Shown: positions 23,904-36,261 of the stretch, in pieces | Layout: every line of letters starts with the position of its first letter | How positions within the stretch are numbered: position 1 is the stretch's first letter | Assembly: GCA_022478985.1 (NCBI GenBank) | Contig: JAKSZP010014515.1 | Location: forward strand, 124,001 to 188,000 | Reading direction: 5' to 3' | DNA length: 64,000 bases | From: Massospora cicadina | Taxonomy: Eukaryota; Entomophthoromycota; Entomophthoromycetes; Entomophthorales; Entomophthoraceae | The notes under the pieces: model-generated | Told to the model about the DNA's origin: nothing | The model's database searches: none | Seen by the model: only the letters and a program-made list of their open reading frames with translations | Program-made: the position numbers and the translations under genes

Positions 23904-24033
23904 TGGTTAGCCTGGCAGGGTAATTCCTACTTCCATTCTAGTTCAGGTTTTGTTAAACACATGTTTAAAACCTGTACTGCCTATAAAAAAATCTTGGCGT
24001 GGTATATTTGTCTCAAGGTTGACCCGCCTCAAT
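23904..24033 (+). mobile_element. short tRNA-derived SINE
   Basis: Head GGTTAGCCTGGCAGGG (box A-like, 11 of 12 consensus positions), then CTAGTTCAGGTTT, a box B-like TTTAAAACCTG, and the tail GTGGTATATTTGTCTCAAGG then TTGACCCGCCTC. Same family as 13621 and 27072. I could not define the target duplication. Confidence 0.8.
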
Positions 24034-24699
24034 TGTTTTTTTAACCTTCCCCAAAATAAATTAGTTATTTATACTATACACACCCTGAAAATACTTAAGC
24101 TTAGTTAGCTGTGGAAGTGGTACTATTATTCTTCATTGCTTTTGTAATTTATGCGCAAATAATATTAAAAGCTAGTAGGAATCATCTAAACTCATTTTAA
24201 AAAGTTTTGTAATGTACTATATAAATGCATTCCCATTGAAATTAAGGTTTGTTATGCAATTAATTTGACTTAATCTCATTGTAATTAAGCAGTGGTATGC
24301 TGTTAATTGATATTAATTCAAAACATATTTTTTTATCTGATGGGTATTATCTGGAATCTCTGGAATTCCACTTGAGTCAGGCTTTGCCCTAATATAAACT
24401 AATAGTAGGAGTATTCAACATAATCAACAGAATTGAGAGCAATATGACCTTTACATATGCATTTAGAATAGTTTTACAGAAGTATGAGAATACGTTGATT
24501 TCAACCATAACCTCAAAGCACAGATCTCTTAACTAGATGAGCTGATTATCCCAGTTGAAGCGTAATATGATAGATATCAATTGTAAAGTAATGAACTATT
24601 AGGTGTCACTGCAAACTACTATTAGAGATAGAAGCTTCATAGTGGCTAAAAATTCCATTTCCAGTGATTAAAATAAGTTTTTCAGTCTATAATTATAGA

Positions 24700-26182
24700 A
24701 AAGATTAACCAATATACTCAATAAGAAACAGAGGTGGCTGCTGATACATCAGAATTGCTGCAGAAGCTACCATACTCTTCAAGAGAGTTAAAACGACCTA
24801 ATTATAGACAGAATTCTCTGCATCAGGATTTTAAAGCATAAATGATGGATGCTATGTGAGTCAACAAGATGTAGAGGATTTGATTTAGGAGAAAAGTAAT
24901 TTTTATCTAACAATGCAAGAACTATGGGAAGTTATAAGCAAACAGAAAAAAGCCTAATTGACTCAAAGCTTTGATTGACGATCTAAAAATTAAATACATA
25001 GTACTGAAGCTTTTAAATCAGCAGTCAAGAAATGATCAGACTGAAAAATTGGCATGGGAGCAGCAGATTAAAGTTAGATTAGTGAATTTTGCTGTTGTAG
25101 CCACAGAGCTTCTACTATAAATATCATAATTCCAGAGATGATAATTGGAAAGAAGTTTTGTTACTAAGATGTATGTCTAATCCAGAAAACTATGCTAAAA
25201 TCTGTTGTCACTACATCACATTGTTGAGAATCCATTTTAAGGAAGAAGTCACTTCAGTAGACCAAGCAAACCAACGCCTCTCTTTAAATCCTCTGAAGAA
25301 AGTTCTTGGAGGTTTATTTCTGAAAACATGATTCAATGTTTCCAACTCATCAACGCTGAAAACATATAAATGCTAATAAGAATTGGGCTTAAAGTCGTCC
25401 TTGTAGATGTTTAAGATAATAATCAAGGGTAATAAGAGCTCATCAAGGTGATCTTTATAAAATTATTTAGGAGATTAGAGTTGCTATAGGGATTTATTCT
25501 TTACTTGACTGAGGATATTTTTAATTTTTCTGATAAAAAATGCTTATTAAGAATTTTTCTAAAACTGAAAACTATTATTCTTTGAATAGCAGAATCAATG
25601 ATCATACAGTTGAGGAAAAAGTAAGACCAATACCAAATTTGTGAGCCAAGCCTATCATGAGGTGCAATTATTGGTAAAGAATAAGCAATTTTTGACTTTG
25701 ATCTTAAAATTGCACCAAAATATGCTATGAAGAACTACCCCAAGATACATAATCCCTATTGCATGCTCTTGTCAAGGATCTGGATACACCAAAAAAAGTT
25801 TGGATGCTTTAAAATGTTTTCAAGTTACCTTTTTGGAAAATAATATACAATTGTGAAAGTTGCACAAACTTTTGTCAATCATGTATCACTTAATGCCTAT
25901 TAGGTAGTTGCGTTCAGTGACAGTAAAATGCAGGACACCAATGCAAGCTTTTTGATATAACCTACTGGAATTGTTACTATAAAGGTTACATTGCCGCTCA
26001 TTGCCCCAAAAAGCTGTCCACCTCAAATTATTTAGCCAAAAATGATATTAAAGGACAGGAAGAAGCAACTGGCAATAAAGGTGGGGTACTCTATAGGCAG
26101 CATCATTAAGTCCCAAAAAGGTAAAAAAAATGAGGGCACAAGTAGGCCCCACTAGTTCTAAAAATGAGGGCACAAGTAAATC
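24700..26182 (+). pseudogene. decayed gag of a plus-strand Ty3-like element
   Basis: A long stretch of broken plus-strand coding-like sequence ends in a nucleocapsid-like motif at 25963-26004: YWNCYYKGYIAAHC. This fits C-x2-C-x4-H-x4-C if the first Cys has become Tyr and the His Tyr, each a single transition or simple change. The following KK is also typical. It is interrupted on the right by the LTR element starting at 26183. No protease or RT from this element was identified beyond 29998. Confidence 0.55.
26127..26178 (+). mobile_element. 16-nt tail insertion with 18-bp target duplication
   Basis: AAAATGAGGGCACAAGTA occurs at 26127-26144 and 26161-26178. Between the copies is GGCCCCACTAGTTCTA, which runs into the A's of the second copy. 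Same CTAGT-x-CTAAAAA tail as the other three small insertions. Confidence 0.85.
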
Positions 26183-27071
26183 TGTAGGAATTCTGGCTAG
26201 TTAGGTTGTTAGTTTGGTGCTAAACCAGTATTCTCACAATATACTAGGCGCCATATGCTTAGCACTTAAAATCTACCTGAGAAAGAGGATATTAAAGTTA
26301 TTTTTTAATCTTACAAAGCTTAACTCTTGTTAGAAAAGAAAGAGATTGAATAATATAATTAGGATAAAAACTATTCCTTATTTAATATTAGTTGTAATTG
26401 TATATACCAACTTGATAAGAAGAACATTATAATAAGTACCCAGGATAATACTATGATCACACGATATATTGTACATAGAATAATAATCATATAAAGTGGT
26501 AAAGAGGAAGTATACATGGAGACAGATGGTCTTATGATCCTTCTGTGTTGTATGATATGTAAGAATTACAACAAGTTTGGGTCCAACTTTGATCTTAAAT
26601 TATTACTAGTGGATTTTCATTAATGTGTCAATATTATGAATCCAGAAGAAAAACCAATTGTGGTAGGTATAGATTGATCAAATTTTTATATCAAAACAAG
26701 CATATGATGTTTGAATTAATGTGTTTAAAATAGAAAATCAAAGATAGTTAAGACCCATCTGAGATCAGAATAAAGGATAGTGCTTTATCATAACTCCTTT
26801 GGCTATAACCAATAATTAATAATTATTTAAATTCATCTTGTTGAGACTCAAGCTCTAACTAATTAAAAGTAAGGTAGATGAAGCTATAAACATTGTAAAA
26901 TGAAGAATTATACTTATCCAATCAGGTGTAGGAAAAATATTTGCGCTTGTTGTAACCTCATTGATGCCTATATAAAGGAATACTTTTAGCGCATATTTGT
27001 TTCCTAAGTTCATGTTAGTATATAGTAGTATATATAATAAAAAAATTGAATATTAAGATTGCTCTAAGAAA

Positions 27072-27201
27072 GGGTGGTTAGCCGGGCAGTAAAAACTGCT
27101 TTTACCCTAGTGCAGGTTTTGAGTTCAAGACCTTTACTAGCTAGAAAAATTCTCAGTGTGGTATATTTGTCCTAAGGTTGACCCACCTCATATATTTTTT
27201 T
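27072..27201 (+). mobile_element. short tRNA-derived SINE inside an LTR
   Basis: Head GGTTAGCCGGGCAG, box B-like GAGTTCAAGACC, tail GTGTGGTATATTTGTCCTAA then GGTTGACCCACCTCAT. Flanks AAGATTGCTCTAAGAAA (27055-27071) and AAGGTTTCTCTAAAAAT (27202-27218) match at 13 of 17 positions, an aged target duplication. The other LTR (29045-29998) has the corresponding site without the SINE. Confidence 0.85.
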
Positions 27202-28079
27202 AAGGTTTCTCTAAAAATATATATGGAGGAAATATAGTGGTCTTGTCAATGCTCCAATATTCTATATTAGAGCAGAATTTGTAATGTTAACAGAACCCCT
27301 TTTAAAAATTTATGCGAGCATAGAATCAGAGTAAGTTTTTTCCCACATTCCTTTTAAATCTAGGTCAAGTCTTGGCCAAATAAGGGAGGTAGACATAGAG
27401 TCATAATACTGAGGATTGCATAAGGACATGTCTTCAGTTGTTAGATCATGATTGAGCAAAAGATGTTGTGTGGCTCAGAAGTGCAAGAGCGTCATGGTAT
27501 GCTTGTAGCTAATCTCACCTAAATTCAAATTGTTAGTCAATGTTCAATAAACCATTCCAGCAATTAAGATGGTAATTTGTTAATGTATATTAAGTTGTTG
27601 TCTCGTTAGCTAAGTGTCTAAACTAAAGTGGCAAGATTAAGATCAATATATTGGATGTATGTAGTTTATCAAAAGGTTCTTTTTTACCTCCTTAATTTTT
27701 TTGGTAGAGGTTAGTAGGCTCATGTTGGACGTTAGATGCTCATCAACAGTATTCTCCACGCCATCTGTAATGTCCTTGTAGAGCATCAGAGCTGTATGAA
27801 AAATCATCAGAGTCTCCTGATTGATTTTAATAAAGCTGTGTTTGCGACACTTGTGATTCAGGGTTTAGTTGGAAAGTGGTTCATTGACAGGTCCAATAGG
27901 ATCTTTGGCTTTAAGGGGTTTATTAATAAGCTAATTGTCTTTCTCAGGTGGTTAACAAGAGCTTTTAAGTTTTGAAGTAGCAAGTCAGGCCTGATATAGC
28001 ATTGCTGGGGTTTGAGATTAATGTGAATTTGAGTGTGGAAGAGGTTACTTATTAACATCAAATGAGTGTAGTGCAATCT

Positions 28080-28720
28080 ATTATCAGGTTTTCTTGAATG
28101 TTGTGTAAAGATCTAAAGTACCCTTTCCCATCTTCAATAAGCTGTGGTATGTAAGAGTCATGTTTAGTTGCAACAAGGACATTAACAGTTGCCTCTTTAA
28201 GGGTAAGTATCTTTGCATCAGATAGCTCTCAAGCATCAGCATAGAAGCAATCTGCAAAATCAATGATGTGTTTGAAAGTCAAGGAGAGTGATCTGTAGGA
28301 AGGATTGTTTTTTTCAGCAAGTTTTAATTTTTCAAGAGTCAGAGGGGTATGAGGGAGGTACCAATTTACTTAAGGCATATACAGCATGAGCATTGGTGTT
28401 CAAGTGCTCATTTAAGTTTTCTGGAGAGAGCTGCAAGGTGGAATTTATAGTGTCCATAAGTCTTTTCAAGGCTTTGTTGTTGCTTTAGAACCTTGACTCA
28501 GGTTTCAAGAGTGTTCTGTGATCTTATACAGTGGATTGGATTTCGCGTAGCTCTTGAAAATAAGCTTCCAGTTGTTTGATGCGCAGGTTGTATTCTCCTA
28601 GATTTCTTGTAGTAATAGCCAGGGCGCAGTGGAGGATCTCAGGAGTAAGTTTTGGTTGAATTTCTTTGTAGAAAGCCTTAGTGTACTTTTAATTTGTGTA
28701 GAACTTCTTTATTAATCAAT
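28080..28720 (-). pseudogene. gag-like remnant of the 26183-29998 element
   Basis: Minus-strand frames read, from about 28690 down, FYKEIQPKLTPEILHCALAI, TTRNLGEYNLRIKQLEAYFQ and ELREIQSTV. These are helical, charged and coiled-coil-like, as expected soon after the primer-binding site in these elements. Stops break the frame. A second run continues at 28076-27858. No zinc knuckle is visible, so the C-terminal gag part appears deleted. Confidence 0.5.
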
Positions 28721-29026
28721 GAGATATTGAGAGATTTTTTATTTTCAAATTAATCAATGCATAAACATGGTTTGTTTTAGATTGTCCATAAGGAATTTAA
28801 TGAGATCTTCATCATTTTGGTTAGTGGATGAGACGTCAGTGTTGGTAGGTTGTACTGGGTGATGGTACAATCGTTTAGATCCAAAATTAAAAGAGGGAAT
28901 TATCTTTACATATTTGAGGTATAGGCCAAACACCTTGTGAAGCTTCTTAGAAGATTGGCGCAGTACAGGCAGGAGATCTTCATCTTCAAGATATCAGTTG
29001 TAAGCTTAGTGGTGTACAGGGGATCT

Positions 29027-29042
29027 TTTATAGTGAGCATCA
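29027..29042 (-). other. primer-binding site of the 26183-29998 element
   Basis: On the minus strand TGATGCTCACTATAAA matches TGGTGCTCACTACAGG at 1504-1519 except for four transitions. It lies two bases past the inner end of the right-hand repeat, which fixes the element's orientation as minus. Confidence 0.65.
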
Positions 29043-29998
29043 CTTGTAAGAATTCTGGCTATTTGGGTTGCTCGCTTGGTGCTAACCCAGAATTCCCACA
29101 ATATGACAGGCATGGCATGTTTAATACTTTGTGTCCGTCTGAGAAAGAGGATGCTAAAGTTGTCCTTCTAGGCTCACAAGGCTAAATTATTGTTGGAAAA
29201 AAGTTAAATTATATTAGGGTAAACCTGGCCTTTATTTGATGATTGGGGGCGTATATACTCCTTGGATAAGAAGAACATCATAATAGCTATTTATGGATAA
29301 ATACTATGATCACGCGATATATTGTACATAGAACAATACTCATATAGAGTGGCAAGGGGGAATTATACATGGAGACAGATGGGCTTATGATCCTTCTGTG
29401 TTGTGATGATATATGAGATTCACGATTATCTGGGTCCAACAATGCTCTCAGATTACTTCTGGTAATTTTTTTATTAATAGTCTATATGTTGAAGCAAATG
29501 AAAAAATCCTATTGAAGTAGTTAGATTTTGATTAAAATTATATATCAAATCACGTGTTTGAGCTTTGATCATTGTGTATAAAATATAATAAATTGAAGAT
29601 TCAGAACCTTCAGAGTTCTGAAAACGAGTAAAGCATTATCAAGACGTTTTTGGCTGTTTTGACATCTCAAATATCTAATTAAATTCATCTTGTTGAGACT
29701 TAAGCTCAAGACAATTAAAAAGTGAGTTAGATTACATAATAGATATTCTAAAATGCAGAATAAATAGATATTAGGTAATCAGGTGGGGGTAAAATATTTG
29801 CACACATCATAACCCCTTGAATCCTATAAAAGAGGTAATTTTAGCGCATATTTGTTTCTTAAAATAATGTATTTAGTTTATATAATAAAAATATTTATTT
29901 TACAATTGCCCCTATGGTAGCTTTGGGAAAGGAATCTAATGGTAGGGTCAATGCTCCATCATTCTTAAAACTAAGAGAAGATATTGGAATATCCAGCA

Positions 29999-32429
29999 AA
30001 GTCACAGCTTTATTAACTAACAACATTCTTCTAGTAGCATATTTATAGTAACTCCAAGTCAACGCAACAAATTAGAGAAGAAAAACGCATAATTATTTAC
30101 AAATATATTATAACCTATTTGTGGAGAGATCACATTAAGACAACTAATGAAACAGATAACTATCCAGTGAAGGGAGTTAATGTGGCTTTCCATCTGGAGG
30201 CTTTTAATACTCATTTCTAACAATTTTAAAACATAGAACTATAACTTATTAAGTTGACAATCCAACCATTATAACATTAATTTCATTTAATTTTCTTTAT
30301 GGACGCATATAGATATACTAATATACAAGTGAATAAATACTAAGTTTGCTCTATAGTGGATAGTTTTAGTTTCATAAAAAATATAAAGCCAATATGAGAG
30401 AAAATTACAAAAGTGCTCTTTATGTGGTTCACTGCCAGCAGTATTATACTGACAGACCTTATTGAATTGTTAGTGAGGTAGCTTAAATTTTCTAGAAATA
30501 AGGTTTTGGTCACTTCAAATCATTTCTACCGTTTTTGTTCTACCTAACAACAGCTACTAAATTTAAAGTGTTACTAGCTTTATCAAATTCTATGGCGCTG
30601 TGCTTAATTATGAGGGTTTATTTAAGGTTTAGCCAAACTTTGCCCCTGTACTACCCTCATGAAGGCAAGGCTTATAAATAACACAATTTTATTAATGTGA
30701 TTTATGATGAATAAGAAATGACCATAAAAAAACAACTTTAAGCATCATATTTGATCTCCTACTCCATTCATCTCAGAACATAAGATATTCCACTACAGAT
30801 GACAACATTTATTCTTCATTCAGGGAACAGCGAGTTGTAGCCATTAGATTAACTATTGATTGAGTGGGCTTTTGAGGTGAGGTCTATTATCTCAGGATCA
30901 GTTGCAGTTTGAGTCTTTTATCAGCTCAGAAATATAACCTCCATGAAACAAGATGTTTTTACTTCTTACTCATTAATCTAACCACGCAAGAGATTAAAGT
31001 GAAGAAGGGGCTGATAGTTCATACATACATCTAATTTCAAGTGAGTAGTTACAAAAAAATTTAGAAACTTGTCTGAATTTGGACTACCTGAAGAGGTCTA
31101 TTCTGCACTTACTGCCTTCCATGTGAGCAGGGAGAAGGATAAATGGAGGATTAAAAGAATTATGCATTGGCATTGGTAAAAAAGTACATTAAAAATTTGC
31201 GGATGATGTGTATGACCAGAGTGTGCAAGTGGAATATAACACTTAGTATTACAGGTGATGTAAAACCCAGACATTCAAGGTTATTTTGCTGTACTAAGGC
31301 ATGCAACGAAAGTTTTGAAAGAGATAAAATTATCATACTAATGAGTAATTGCGCTCTTTCAAACCTTGGTCCAATCATGTGCTCATTGTAAAAAAATGGT
31401 TCTAAATGAGCATTGATATGCATCATTAATTAACAACTTCACAAATAATGATATGTATACCTTAATGTAATTTGATGATAATCTTAACCACCAAGGAGAT
31501 GTAAAATATTTTATTGCCTTAAATCTCTTTAGAAGATACCAAAATATTTGCCTATCTGTGAATTGTAAAGAAAAGTGTGTGGTTATCACTACTCACAGAT
31601 TATACAAACTAAAATGGATGCCTCTAAGGATTTTGCAATTAGCCGCCACATTTTAAAAGTCTATGAATATTATCTTTTGAAAACTTTATGTTGAAAGAGC
31701 AATGGTATTAAAATATTAGGCAGATCCACATTAACTGATCCGCCAACAAGTTTATTATAAGATAAAATAATTTACAAAGGGATATGAACTCTGACAGATC
31801 ATGATTAATAAACAGAGTAATTTGTGATTCAATTTATTAATTAGAAGGGACTTGGAGCAAGTTCCCTGGCCTTTTCAACATTCAATTAGAAAATCAATTG
31901 CTGGTTCTACCAGAGATTGAAAATCCTGGTGAGGATCTAAGAAAATTCTGGGCCCCATGAACCCCATGCAAATAGAGTAATTTGATAGATGGCCTGATTG
32001 TGTTTCTGGAAAGTTTATGCCTGCTAGTGTGATATTAGTAAGTTTTTATTGATTAATAGAATATTAATTAGTAAATTGTTATTATTATTTGAACAGGAAT
32101 AAGACTTAGAGACTTTTTTTTGGAAATTATGTGTCATAAAGAAAATCTGTAGTACTTATCAGTTAGAGATAGTAATTATTTCTGTTGTTTAATAAGACAT
32201 CCCCTTAAAATTGTTACTTTCCATCTTTGTGTGTTTTTTCCAAGAAATAGCAATATTCATAGCTTTCCCGTTTACAGTGCGCATAAATCCTGTTCTACTA
32301 TCCTCTTGTTACCTTAATATCACCTAGATGGTCAGCTCACTCAGGGAGTGCCGAGTTAAAGTATTGAGCCTGTTGAAATAAGTTCTTTTTATTTACAGTG
32401 TGCATCACTTACATTTGAAGTCTTTTTCT
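29999..32429. other. AT-rich DNA, nothing firmly recognised
   Basis: Presumably continues the older DNA into which the 26183-29998 element inserted. Frames of up to 88 codons near 31160-31430 occur on both strands and show no motif. Confidence 0.5.
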
Positions 32430-33257
32430 ATGCCAAATTGGATTATTACTCATAGTTACAATCATGTTTAAACTGAGTTGAGGTCTTGGAATAATTTAAC
32501 GATGGCTGGTCCTAGACACCAGAACTCCTCTCAACCTCTGTTAGTAATAAATAAGACTTAGTCCAAACCTTTGATATTAATTCTTCTACATATGGCGTTA
32601 TTAGAACCAAATAAGAACAACAATAAGGGAAAGCTTTGAAAGATGTTATTATATAGAAAATACTTAATGCTACATAAAGTATCTAGGGAATTTAAGGTGT
32701 TATAAAAGCAGGACTTAATTTACAATAAGTCACTTTCATCATTAAAGTGATAAAATTTGTATCTTGGTTTAGGGTTGGCGGAGTCCAATTTCTGATTCTC
32801 TTTGATATTCTATGTTTTTTACGTAAGTCATATTGTGGAGCTCTTGTATTTTTATAGATGCATGACTGCTGTTCTGAGTGTAAGGAGAGTATCTATAACT
32901 CTCCTATTTCCAACGTGATAGTGCATGGTGCACAGGGCCAACGCCAGGAAACTAGTCATTAGTAGTAAAGGTATAAAGCCCTGAAGAAAGTGCTTAAGCG
33001 ATAATACTTAAATTGAGGATAGTTATTATAATAGGGAAAACCCAAACTGGAACAATGCGGTGCTTAGAGGGGGAGTGTATAGGCGATACAGGTTGGAGGG
33101 AACCTGGGCAGCCCAATGGTGCATGGGCGGAGAGACTTACAGTTATCAAAATTAAATGGTTAGTTTTGCACAAGACCTCTTCAAAGAGTTCCACTCATAG
33201 TTTTTCATGATAACATATAAAAAGATGTACTAAACAAGGGGTTTATTATAAGGGAAG

Positions 33258-33713
33258 TTAACCAATGGGAGAGATTGGTCTCAGCGTGAGGAATTTAAGA
33301 AAATTCAGGGAAACAATAAATTGAAGGAAGTGGGGACCATCTAGTACTAAAAAAATAATTTGAAGGAAGTGGTCCAAGCTGAGGCGCACCACTAAGCGCA
33401 TGCTTCCATTGGCCAATAAATTGTACTTGGTATTTGACCAAACTTGGGTAATTGATTTTAGGAGCGGCTGACCTGAGCTGGAAATTTCAAAAACCAAACA
33501 GGTTTCAAGACCCTGTTCACCTAAAAACCAATGCAAACCATTTTTGTTTATCACAAAGCTAGTTTGCTTTAATGCACCTGCTGTTATACAGGGCCAAACA
33601 ACTCCTGCATCCTTTAGACCAACTTGGGCATACTTCGCCTTAACCCAGTGTTGATCTATGGTATGCTTGAGGTCATGGAGGCCTGCAACCTTACCTTCTT
33701 GGCCTCCTGACAT
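33258..33713 (-). CDS. unrecognised 151-residue frame, possibly a captured fragment
   Basis: Starts MSGGQEGKVAGLHDLKHTID and continues through KYAQVGLKDAGVVWPC, FVINKNGLHWFLGEQG and SITQVWSNTKYNLLANGSMR. Composition is balanced and globular-looking (W, C, G and charged residues spread evenly), unlike the AT-driven chance frames nearby. The sequence matches no family I know. Near its C-terminus a 39-bp addition (33335-33373, the small tail insertion plus its target copy) repeats HFLQ and keeps the frame open, so the frame may not have been functional for its final 45 residues. It could be a piece of a host gene or of an unknown element's protein. Confidence 0.35.
   Translation of the reverse strand: MSGGQEGKVAGLHDLKHTIDQHWVKAKYAQVGLKDAGVVWPCITAGALKQTSFVINKNGLHWFLGEQGLETCLVFEISSSGQPLLKSITQVWSNTKYNLLANGSMRLVVRLSLDHFLQIIFLVLDGPHFLQFIVSLNFLKFLTLRPISPIG
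33316..33373 (+). mobile_element. 20-nt tail insertion with 19-bp target duplication
   Basis: AATAAATTGAAGGAAGTGG (33316-33334) and AATAATTTGAAGGAAGTGG (33355-33373) differ at one base. They flank GGACCATCTAGTACTAAAAA. Insert plus duplication is 39 bp. Confidence 0.85.
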
Positions 33714-34399
33714 GCTGCTTTGTCCTTAATGTTGGTCCCAATTATGTTGTCATTTTAAAACCATGACACTGAGCCTAACTAAGGCTCTTAAGCTCCCAAA
33801 GCTCTTGCAGATGCATCTTTATTTTTAAATTTCTTAATTGATTACATTTTCAAAATTAGTTACTTCACAATTTGGTATTATGATCAATACCTAAAATCAT
33901 ATGAGCAGTAAAATTCTTTTTGGATGGGGTTTGGTAATTCAGTCATTATTGGAAGGAGAGCCTAAGGTATAAAAGGGGTTTTGGTGTTTCCATATGTGAC
34001 GTTTGTCACATACTCCTTTCAACTGATACTTTTACTGGTGCATCCTACGAGGTCATAGTTACCAGCTGTCAAAGTATCGCGGCGGTCAGGGGGTATATAA
34101 AGGCCACCACCATCAGGAATTTTAGACCGCTCAAAGCCTATAAATGGGGTTTCCAAATCTATATATTGTGATCACTGACCGTATTAGGTGAAAATACAAT
34201 TGTTGTTCTGGGCAGCTATAATAGTACCAATATTAATATTAAATAAATTTGTATCTTTTTGAAGAAAATATTTTTAAGGTGAGGAATTTACCCATTAGTT
34301 AAGCCTTTCTCATCATTACAAACCCCAAGATGAGACCTAGGGAAAGACTTTAGGTGCCGCGTGAAGACTCAATTTTATGTAATGTGTGTTGTATAATCC

Positions 34400-35480
34400 T
34401 TAGAAGAGTACATGGTTTCTCTTCTCATGGCAATGGTTGCAGGTCCCATCCATATGGCCTGCATCTCTCAGGTTGTCCTCTGCGCATATGGTAGAACATC
34501 ACTTTTTATCCCAATTCATAAATGGAAATTTTTCATCTTTGATTACTATTTTTGGTACTATTCTTATAAATTCATAATGTTACTGCTAAAGCACATCTGA
34601 ATCTTGATTTTTCTCCACTAACTCTTCTTGGTATATGATATGGGGTAAATTCTTCCTATTGCATCCATTACTGGTGCTTACAAGATTCATAACGTGGCTT
34701 AATTATGTATAGTACTTTAAGTGACATGCTAATAGTCTTATGGTATTTCACTCAACAAGAAAAGAAGGTTGATACCAACAAAATGTCCCGTTTTTAACCA
34801 TGTTTGACTACAATCTACTTTAATATACACATGAGGTTTCCATTCATTTTTTCCACACTTCAATTGCTTGAAGGTGTATATGCTGTGATAAACTGTTGCT
34901 TGACTCCCACTAATTACAACAGGTTCTCACAACATCCAAGATAAATTTCCTATCAATTTAGAAAGTTTTATGTGAAGGCATCCATGCCAAGTAAAAACTT
35001 GGTCATATAAGAATCTCATGGTAACTCTAAAGGAAAATGTTCTAAATGCAATCACTTCTCAATTGGCGAAATGATCTATTGCAGCAATATTTAGCTAAAT
35101 CCCATTTAAGAGACTTTGAAAATGATTTTACAACGTTGATAGAAATGTTGTGAAAGGGCGCGCTTGGTAAGGCAGGTTGGAACTTGAGCTTCTAGAGTGT
35201 CTTGTATTAGTTGCATTCAACAAAAAGCTCCAGATTCTGACTTATGTCATCTAACGTTAGACGCAGTAAAATCTCACCTTAATATTCTAGTATATCTTAT
35301 GTAGCCTCCTGTGGTCTACTTGGCAATGTCATTCCATTTTTATTGAGAAATTGTTACTCAAATTCACATAAGGATAACCATTTCTTGTATAATAACTTCT
35401 TCAGACATATATTTCTGAACTCATTACTCTTTTAAACTAATCTTTAAAATCTTCTTCACTGCATCATCTTCTTATTTCCA
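34400..35480 (-). pseudogene. integrase remnant of a minus-strand Ty3 element
   Basis: Read leftward from about 35120, the frame gives AIDHFAN, a stop, EVIAFRTF and VTMRFLYDQVFTWHGC. These match the first catalytic block of gypsy integrases and the stretch before the second Asp. The expected DNG-type motif and the conserved Glu are too decayed to point out. It belongs to the pol gene whose RNase H lies at 35488-35715. Confidence 0.65.
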
Positions 35481-35487
35481 TAGATCC

Positions 35488-36246
35488 TCAGGTATTCCAA
35501 TTACTTTGTAATCCTTCACTCTTGGGTGTTTGTAAGTAAAAAATGGGTAGTTTTGATAAGTCATCCTCATTTGGGTGCTTCACTCCAGTCAAATGCAAGA
35601 TCTTAAAATGGCAAGCTTGCATCTGAAAGTCCCATCTAGCAATTCTATATCTAGGTCTTTCATGTTCAATACCTAATTCAATGAGGTGTAAATAAATAAT
35701 TATCTTTGTGTGCACCTAAAATGTAAGGTTGGAATTAACACAATGCTAAAATAACAAATATGCATCTGCGCTATGTAATCATTTATTTGCGCTCTTCTAT
35801 GGAAAAGTATTTGAATGGAACTCTATAAGGTGATTGACACCTTCTACGTCCACTGAGACAAGATGGCGCACATATCCACTTTCCTAAAATTTGTGTGAAC
35901 GTTGAAGGTCAATTATTAATTATGGATATATCATAATAAGGGCTTATATCTACTTTTAATTGAGATATTCAAAAGCACCTTCTTGCTCTTTCTCCCAATT
36001 AAACAGTATATACTTTGTTAAATTAAGGTATAAGTATCATTGCGATAGCTAAATATTTAGTACAAATTAAAATAGTATCTTACCATGCCTAAGAACACCT
36101 GTACATCTTTCTTGCATCTGATGGAACTCAGCTTCGGCAATAGCTTTGACCTTCCATTATTGGGGCTTGATTCCTCTTTGGTTTACTTCATGGCCAATGA
36201 TTATAATTGACTCTTATAAGCCAAGCATTTTATTCTCTTCAGCTTA
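35488..36246 (-). pseudogene. RNase H and 3' part of RT, minus-strand Ty3 element
   Basis: From about 36210 leftward the frame reads GHEVNQRGIKPQ then KVKAIAEAE, the thumb of a Ty3 reverse transcriptase. At 35715-35560 follows YRIARWDFQMQACHFKILHL then GVKHPNEDDLSKLP, the end of RNase H. The RT continues on the other side of the LINE at 39025, so this is one gene split by the LINE at 36262-39009. Confidence 0.85.
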
Positions 36247-36261
36247 AGGTTGTTCTCTCTT

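Larger units (their letters stand above)
26183..29998 (-). mobile_element. minus-strand LTR element reduced to gag
   Basis: Two long repeats lie at 26183-27292 (containing a SINE) and 29045-29998. Both have outer plus-strand ends TGTAGGAATTCTGGC or TGTAAGAATTCTGGC and share GATAAGAAGAACAT, ATGGAGACAGATGG and CTTATGATCCTTCTGTGTTG. Orientation is minus: a primer-binding site (29042-29027) follows the right LTR and a purine tract (AAAAGGGG, about 27305-27293 on minus) precedes the left one. Flanks AAATC (26178-26182) and AAGTC (29999-30003) are a 5-bp duplication with one change. The internal region is only about 1.75 kb, with no protease, RT or integrase seen. Confidence 0.85.
32910..33805. mobile_element. 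unidentified insertion in the lone LTR
   Basis: Comparison with the LTR copies at 42124 and 53669 shows this segment is extra. It contains a 151-codon minus-strand frame (33258-33713), the largest frame in the window not assigned to a known retroelement domain. Ends are approximate because the LTR copies are diverged. I found no clear target duplication, terminal repeat or tail. Confidence 0.5.
32430..34290 (+). repeat. lone LTR (family of 42124 and 53669) carrying an insertion
   Basis: Matches the LTRs at 42124-50422 (interrupted) and 53669-54906. Shared pieces include ATTACTCATAG near the left end, AGAACTCCTCTCAACCTCTG, GCAGGACTTAATTT, TTTTTATAGATGC, GTAATTCAGTCATTATTGGA, the TATA-like TATATAAAG at 34094 and GCAGCTATAATA. 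No primer-binding site or gag follows, so it is a solo or truncated LTR. About 0.9 kb at 32910-33805 is absent from the other copies. Confidence 0.75.

Noticed and set aside
27736..27975. A small host gene on the plus strand
   Set aside because: It overlaps minus-strand gag-like frames between two LTRs and has no recognisable domain.
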